This document shows, in pieces, positions 58,384-64,000 of a stretch of DNA of 64,000 nucleotides (position 1 is its first letter; each line of letters begins with the position of its first letter). The DNA is taken from the NCBI GenBank assembly GCA_015179125.1, contig WHVA01000406.1, positions 1-64,000 on the forward strand, in the 5' to 3' direction. The position numbers and the translations under genes were made by a program. Origin of the DNA: Gautieria morchelliformis. Its lineage: Eukaryota; Basidiomycota; Agaricomycetes; Gomphales; Gomphaceae. The notes beneath the pieces were generated by a model. That model had not been told where the DNA came from. It did not search any database and worked only from the letters and a program-made list of their open reading frames with translations.

Positions 58384-61300
58384 TATTACACTATATGAAA
58401 ACAGCTCGGTGGGTTGTGGGTGTCGAGCTTATGTCAGGTTTTAGGTCATCAATTTGTCAGCGGCATGCGAGCGGCGCAGCCGCAAGCTGCGCAGCATGGT
58501 CACGTGACCGTTTGCGTTCCAAATTAGGTCAGCGGCGAGCGGCGCAGCCGCGAGCATAGAACGCTGCGCAGCGGTCACGTGACCCGTTCGAGACCAGAGC
58601 GCGCATACGCGAGTGTGGTCCGTGCACGACACGCGCGCACGGTATAAAGGCCGAACGGTAAGGACATAACGCCAGGAACCTGCCCAACCGGCGATTCCTC
58701 TGTCTGCTGTCTGCTATGTGCTCTGTCTGCTCTGTGCTCTGTGCTCTGTGCTCTGTGCTGTCTGCTCTGTGCTCTGTGCTCTGTCCGCTGTCTGCTCTGT
58801 GCTCTGTCTGCTCTGGGTGCTGTCTGCTGTCAGCTCTGTCTGCTGTCAGCTCTGTCTGCTGTCAGCTCTGTCTGCTGTCAGCTCTGTCTGCTGTCACCTC
58901 CTCTAGCTGGCTGGCTGGCTATTGCTTTGGCTGGCTGGCTATCTATTGGTAGGTAATATCTTTTTGTTAATGCATTGCCATGTATTTTATTTTATTTGTG
59001 TTGGTAATTTTATTGGTTCCTTTTTTTTTTTCATCATATAGTATTGTCACATGTGCATTATATTTTTGTGATTTTTTTCGAAATTAGATTTAAATAACAT
59101 CCCAAGACTGCTGAAAAAAAATGTTTTAATATCAATAGTTTTTGGGTTTTTTTCGAAAATAGACATCAATAAGTTTCCTCTAAAATTAATGACAATATGT
59201 TCTACATTTAAATGTGGTTTGTTTTATTGTTTTATTTACTGTAAAGCTGCTTACCAGCCACTCCTCTCTGGCTATACTGGTGGCTGGCTTACTATGGCTT
59301 TGGCTGGGCTCTGGGTTTCTCTGTCAGTCTCTGGGCTTCTCTGGCTTTGGCTGGGCATTAATCACAGCTTCTGCTTCAATGTACTGTACTTTTTTGACAT
59401 TTTTTCGCAGATAGATATCAATAAATTATCCTGACTTTGTGAAGATTGACAACAGCTCCAGGTTAAATGTACAGTGCATTTTTTTGACATTTTTCGAAAA
59501 ATAGATAGTCCTAACTTTGCTAAAATTAATAACAGCTTCAGCTTACATGTACTGGACATTTTCTTGACATTTTTTCACAAAATAGATAATCCTGACTTTG
59601 CTAAAAATTAATGACAGCAGCTGCTTAAATATGGTTTCCTTGACTATTTTATTTATGTCTGTATATGTCACAAAATAGATATTGATACATGTCCCTGAGT
59701 TTGCTAAAAGTTAATAAGTAGTAACAGCCTCTGCTTGCTTCACTTTGAGGCCCTTGGGGATATGCTACACATGCTATACTTGAGGGGCATGCTACACACA
59801 CTATGCATGGGGACACGCATGTTCTGCGTGGAGACATGCATGTTATGTGTGGAGACATGCACGCTATGCTTGGGGACATGCATGCTGTGTGTGGAGACAC
59901 ATGTTATGCATGGGGACACACACGCTATGCTTGGGGACATGCATGCTATGCATGGTGACACACATGTTATGCTTGGAGACACACATTTTTTGCATGGGGA
60001 CATGCACCCTATGCTTGGGGACATGCATGCCACATGTGGGGACACACTATCCTTGGGGACAGACAGGCTATGCATGGGGACACACATGCTATGCGTGGAG
60101 ACACACATGTTATGCGTGGGGACAAGCATGCTATCCATGGGGACATACACGCTATGCTTGGGGACACGCATGTTATGCGTGGTAAGCAATTCCAGTGCAA
60201 GCAAAAGTAACTAGGATAAATGGAGTAAGTAACTAATACCAAACAAGAGGAACTACAAGGGGGTGCCGGGTAGAACTAAGAACAATCAATAGGCAAAAGA
60301 ACAAGGGGAATGTGGGTCTAATTGTTTGTTACGTATTGGAATTCCCAGAGGTCGGAACTGGAAAGGACAACGGCTTCAACTTATGTGTTGCGCCCCTGAT
60401 GAACTACCGTCCTAAGTATTTCGGGATTGACTTGCGGATATCGGAGAAGGCAGAAGTCAGGAACAGAGTACTGAGAGTCGAGGGTTGAGGGTTGGAGAAC
60501 AAAGGTCGGAAGAGGTGGAAGAGGCGGAGGACAGAGGGTTGAGAGCGGAAGGAGACAAGACTAGCAAAACTCACTGTGCTAAGAACAGGAGACAGTGCGA
60601 AGGGAATCACATATCGAAGTTGATTATCTGATTGCAGGAACGGAGACATACATGAGGGGGGTTTATACAAAGAGCTGAAGCAACAGGTAATGGTATGGTA
60701 CTAAGCAAATTCTGGAGAGTGCAGGAATCAGATAGACATACGGGGCAAGTAACTAATGCGGAACAATGGGATGACAAGGGGGGTGCAGGGTAGGGTAAGT
60801 AAAATGGCAAAGAACAAGGCGAGTAAGTACAATAGGCCTTGGAAGAAACGGAATTACGGAAATGGTATCTTGCTGTATTCAGGGTCGAGTACGGGGGCCA
60901 GTATCTGGAGGTGGCCAGGGGTACTGAAATCACAAGGGTCGAGGTAGAGGGTTGCAGATGGTGCGGATGTTGTGGAATAGAGTCGGAGGTGGTGCGGAGG
61001 ATATGCGGATATGGCGGAGATGGTTGAGCGGAACAGTCGTAACATTGATAGTGGAACAAATGGATCTCCTGATGCTCTGGACTTGCTATGCTAAGGGTCA
61101 AGTAGGGAAGGCCGGTGAATAGAGTCAAAAGGGGAAGTATGTGAATAGTAAAGAACAAGGGGATCAAAAGGTCAAAGTGTGGACATTGCGGAATAGAGCC
61201 AGAGGAGGCATGGAGGTACCAGAGTTGGTCGAGCAGCATGGTCATAACATTACCTACCTTCAATCAATAAGATGTGTTTTACTTATCCCAAGTTTGATTT

Positions 61301-61387
61301 ACCCAAGGCATTTGACCTTGCTGATGCGTTTGACCTTACCGAGGCGTTTGACTTGCACCCCCGCGCGAAGCGCGGGTATCCACCTAG
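58384..61387 (+). mobile_element. Helitron unit 9, non-autonomous type Y
   Basis: Starts TATTACACTATATGAAAACA. The head is duplicated with two CACGTG palindromes (58500, 58577). CTCTGTCTGCTGTCAG tract 58700-58900; 21-bp minisatellite 59800-60185. The 3' segment from about 61040 is nearly identical to that of unit 2 (37670-37900), which shows exchange between distant units. Confidence 0.85.
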
Positions 61388-62244
61388 TCTAAGAGTTAAA
61401 CGAGCACGGTGGGTTGTGGGCGCAACGCTGACAAATAATGTTACGTAAAAATTAGGTCAGCGGAGCGAGCGGCGCAGCCGCGAGCCCTAGGCCCCTGGCC
61501 CAGGCCAGACCATTGACGCTGCACAGCAGCGTCCCAGGTCACGTGACCCGTTCGTGTTCGTCGCAACCATATGCGAGGGTGGTCCGTGCACGACCCTTCG
61601 CTCGGTATAAAGAGAGCGATGCTCCAGCACCGCACTCCCCACTGGTGTCCTCCTGTGTTCTGGCTGTGGTGGGCTTACTACTGCTTTGGCTGGGGTCTTG
61701 GTGTCTTTCTGTTGGTCTCAGTGTGTCTCTGGGTGTCTTTCTGTGTGTCTCTGGGTGTCTTTCTGCGTGTCTCTGGGTGTCTCTGGGCTTCTTTGGCTGT
61801 AAATTGACACTAGCTTCTGCTTCAATGTCCTGTATATTTTTGATATTTTTTCGCAAATTGCTATCAATACACCTAACTTGCTAACCTTAATAATAGCCAA
61901 CTTAAATATCCTGTACATTTTTTTGATATTTTTTCGCAAATAGAAATCAATAAATCTAACTTCCTAACCTTAATAACAGCCAACTTAAATATCCTGTACA
62001 TTTTTTGATATTTTTTCGCAAATAGATATCAATAACTTATTCTGACTTTGCTAAAGTTAATAACAACTTCTGTTTTAATGTAGTGTGTTTTTTTTTGATC
62101 TTTTTTCAAAAAATAAATATAGATATCAATGAATTATCCTGACTTTGCTAAAATTAATGACAACAGCTGCTTAAATGTGGTTTCTTTTGCTATTTTATTT
62201 ATGTCTATATATGTCACAACATAGATACTGATACATGTCCCTTA

Positions 62245-62905
62245 TATGTGTGAGGACACGCTACCTGTGGGGACACATTACATGTGAGGACACGTTATGT
62301 GTGAGGACACGCTACCTGTGGGGACACGTTACGTGTGGGGACACATTACATGTGGGGACATGCTACCTGTGAGGCCATGCTACCTGTGGGGACACGCTAC
62401 CTGTGAGGCCATGCTACCTGTGGGGACACGCTACCTGTGGGGACACGTTACATGTTGGGACATGCTACCTGTGAGGACACGTTACGTGTGGGGACATGTT
62501 ATGTGGGGGGACAACCTGTGAGGACACGTTACGTGTGGGGACACGCTACCTGTGAGGACATGTTACGTGTGAGGACATGCTACCGGTGGGGACACGTTAC
62601 GTGTGGGGACACGCTACCAGTGGGGACACGCTACCGGTGGGGACACGCTACCTGTGGGGACACGCTACCTGTGGGGACACGTTACGTGTGGGGACACATT
62701 ACATGTGGGGACATGCTACCTGTGAGGACATGCTACCTGTGGGGACACGCTACCTGTGGGGACAGGTTACATGTTGGGACATGCTACCTGTGAGGACACG
62801 TTACGTGTGTGGACACGCTACCTGTGAGGACATGTTACGTGTGGGGACACGCTGCCTGTGAGGACACGCTACCTGTGAGGACACATTACGTGTGAGGACA
62901 TGCTA
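62245..62905 (+). repeat. 17-bp minisatellite (unit 10)
   Basis: About 38 copies with local duplication: the block 62290-62480 is repeated at about 62650-62810. Confidence 0.9.
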
Positions 62906-63038
62906 TCCAACTGCACTTTGGGTCTTCCCCCATTTCTGATTTTGGTATTGTTTCTGGTTCTGTGAGAGTGTCACTGGAGGATCAGCTGGCATATCGATAT
63001 AACCACATTCTCAAAATTCAGGGTCCCCAAAATCACTA

Positions 63039-63239
63039 TTGGATCTATCTCACAATACACGAGCTTTGAAACCTGTGGATTATGACAATAGGCGCAATCT
63101 TATAATCTCTGATGATTCAGTCAAGACTATTACCACTTTCATGTCTAGAGTCGCTGGGAGCCCCCCCCCAGAGGTCGAGAGAGAGTTCTGCATGTTCGGC
63201 TGTTCCATGGGTGCATATATGATTCATGATACTATATGA
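63039..63239 (+). pseudogene. conserved 66-codon frame, copy 4
   Basis: Open over the full span. A C-run at 63161-63169 replaces the GGCCAGC codons of other copies (GSPPPEVE), without loss of frame. Confidence 0.45.
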
Positions 63240-63356
63240 TCAGGGATATATTGTGCATGATCCTATTTACCCCAATGCACTTGACCTTACTGATGCATTT
63301 GACCTTACCAAGGTGCTTGACCTACACCCCCGCGCAAAGCGCGGGTACCCACCTAG

Positions 63357-63999
63357 TCCTATAGGTTAAAGCAGCTCGGTGGGAGGTTGTGGGCGCCGCT
63401 GACAAATAATATTACGTAAATATTAGGTCAGCGGCGAGCAGCGCAGCCGCGAGCAATGAATGCTGTGCAGCGGTCACGTGACCGGCATACCGGCGTGAAC
63501 CTGGAGTGCGAGCGGCGCAGCCGCAAGCCCCTGGCGGTTCACGCCGATATGCGGGCTCCAGCGCTCAACCCAGCGCTGCACTGGCAATGAACGCTGCGCA
63601 GCGGTCACATGACCCATTTGCGCGTGGTCCGTGCCCGACGCGCGCGCACGGTATAAAGGCAGAATGGTAAGGATGGAACACCAGGAATCTGCCCAACCGG
63701 CAATTCCTCTCTCTGCTGTCTGCTGTCTGCTGTCTGCTGTCTCCTCTGTCTGCTGTCTGCTCTCTCTGGTGCCTCCTCCTTTAGCTGGTTGGCTGTCTAT
63801 TGCTTTGGCTGGCTGGCTGTCTATTGCTTTGGCTGGCTGGGTATCTATTGGCTTGGCTGGCTGGCCATCTATTGGCTTGGCTGGCTTTCTATTGGTAGGT
63901 AATATCTTTTTTTTAATGCATTGCCATGTATTTTATTGTATTTGTGTTGGTTCCTTTGTTTTTCATTGTATAGTATGGTAACATGTGCATTATATTTTT
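63357..63999 (+). mobile_element. Helitron unit 11, start of a type-Y-like unit, cut by the window edge
   Basis: Starts TCCTATAGGTTAAAGCAGCT. It contains CACGTG at 63475, GGTCCGTGCCCGAC, TATAAAG near 63652, CTGTCTGCTG repeats 63710-63770 and the donor-like CTATTGGTAGGTAATATC at 63889, then runs off the window. Confidence 0.8.
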
Positions 64000-64000
64000 G

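Larger units (their letters stand above)
61388..63356 (+). mobile_element. Helitron unit 10, non-autonomous type X
   Basis: Starts TCTAAGAGTTAAACGAGCAC. TATA near 61605, AT-rich repeats 61820-62160, 17-bp minisatellite 62245-62900, X block, then the hairpin CCCGCGCAAAGCGCGGG and CTAG at 63353-63356. Confidence 0.85.
32311..63999 (+). mobile_element. head-to-tail tandem array of at least eleven Helitrons
   Basis: Ten complete units, all in the same direction, each end in a subterminal run of TTTGACCTTACCGAGGCG-like repeats, the hairpin CCCGCGCGAAGCGCGGG or a close variant, a spacer of TAYCCAC, and CTAG. The next unit starts at once with TCTAAGAGTTAAACG or (T)TCCTATAGG. Helitrons are known to start with TC, end in CTRR after a hairpin, and transpose by rolling-circle replication. 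The left edge at 32311 follows an A (CATCTA|TC), as expected for insertion between A and T. The right edge lies beyond the window. CTAG ends are at 35033, 38023, 44046, 46714, 50099, 52978, 56456, 58383, 61387 and 63356. Confidence 0.9.

Overview
The window looks like nuclear DNA of an agaricomycete (mushroom-forming basidiomycete). This is inferred from GT-AG introns of about 50-70 bp, very GC-rich codon use in the two large cellular genes, and transposon families typical of these fungi: a KDZ/CxC6-type DNA transposon, a Helitron, LINE and copia remnants, and a decayed NRPS-like reductase. No database search was possible; names rest on recognised motifs.

Layout. (1) 1-9 kb is a graveyard: a LINE (RNase H and C-terminal zinc knuckle, minus strand) interrupted by foreign DNA, an internally deleted copia element (gag plus one LTR), a decayed A-T-R (NRPS-like) enzyme gene, and short tandem duplications. 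(2) 10.2-14.9 kb holds two GC-rich, multi-exon genes: a TPR/J-domain co-chaperone (DNAJC7 type) with one apparent 1-nt frameshift in a G-run, and a TPR protein with a weak SET-like tail. The 3' end and 3' flank of the second gene are reiterated in decaying copies to about 18.4 kb. (3) 18.9-22.4 kb holds an unrecognised minus-strand gene, an internally deleted transposon gene with an IIDRSG C-terminal motif, and a small spliced unknown gene. (4) 23,096-31,090 is a single 8.0-kb transposon with related terminal inverted repeats, an 8-bp target duplication (CGGTCAGC), and long inverted arms made of a 33-bp GTGCAC-containing minisatellite. It carries a KDZ-type transposase with a CxC6-like cysteine cluster, and a probable second gene on the other strand. 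(5) It sits 160 bp upstream of an intact five-exon eIF1A gene (TIF11). (6) From 32,311 to the end of the window (31.7 kb) the DNA is a head-to-tail Helitron array: ten complete units and the start of an eleventh. Complete units end in the hairpin CCCGCGCGAAGCGCGGG, or a close variant, followed by CTAG, and the next unit begins at once. Unit 3 is the autonomous copy (Rep HUH plus Pif1-like helicase), broken by one in-frame TAA; the others are two kinds of non-coding derivative.

The two most unusual structures are the Helitron concatemer and the KDZ transposon with minisatellite arms. Together they bracket the essential translation factor gene TIF11 within about 1.2 kb.
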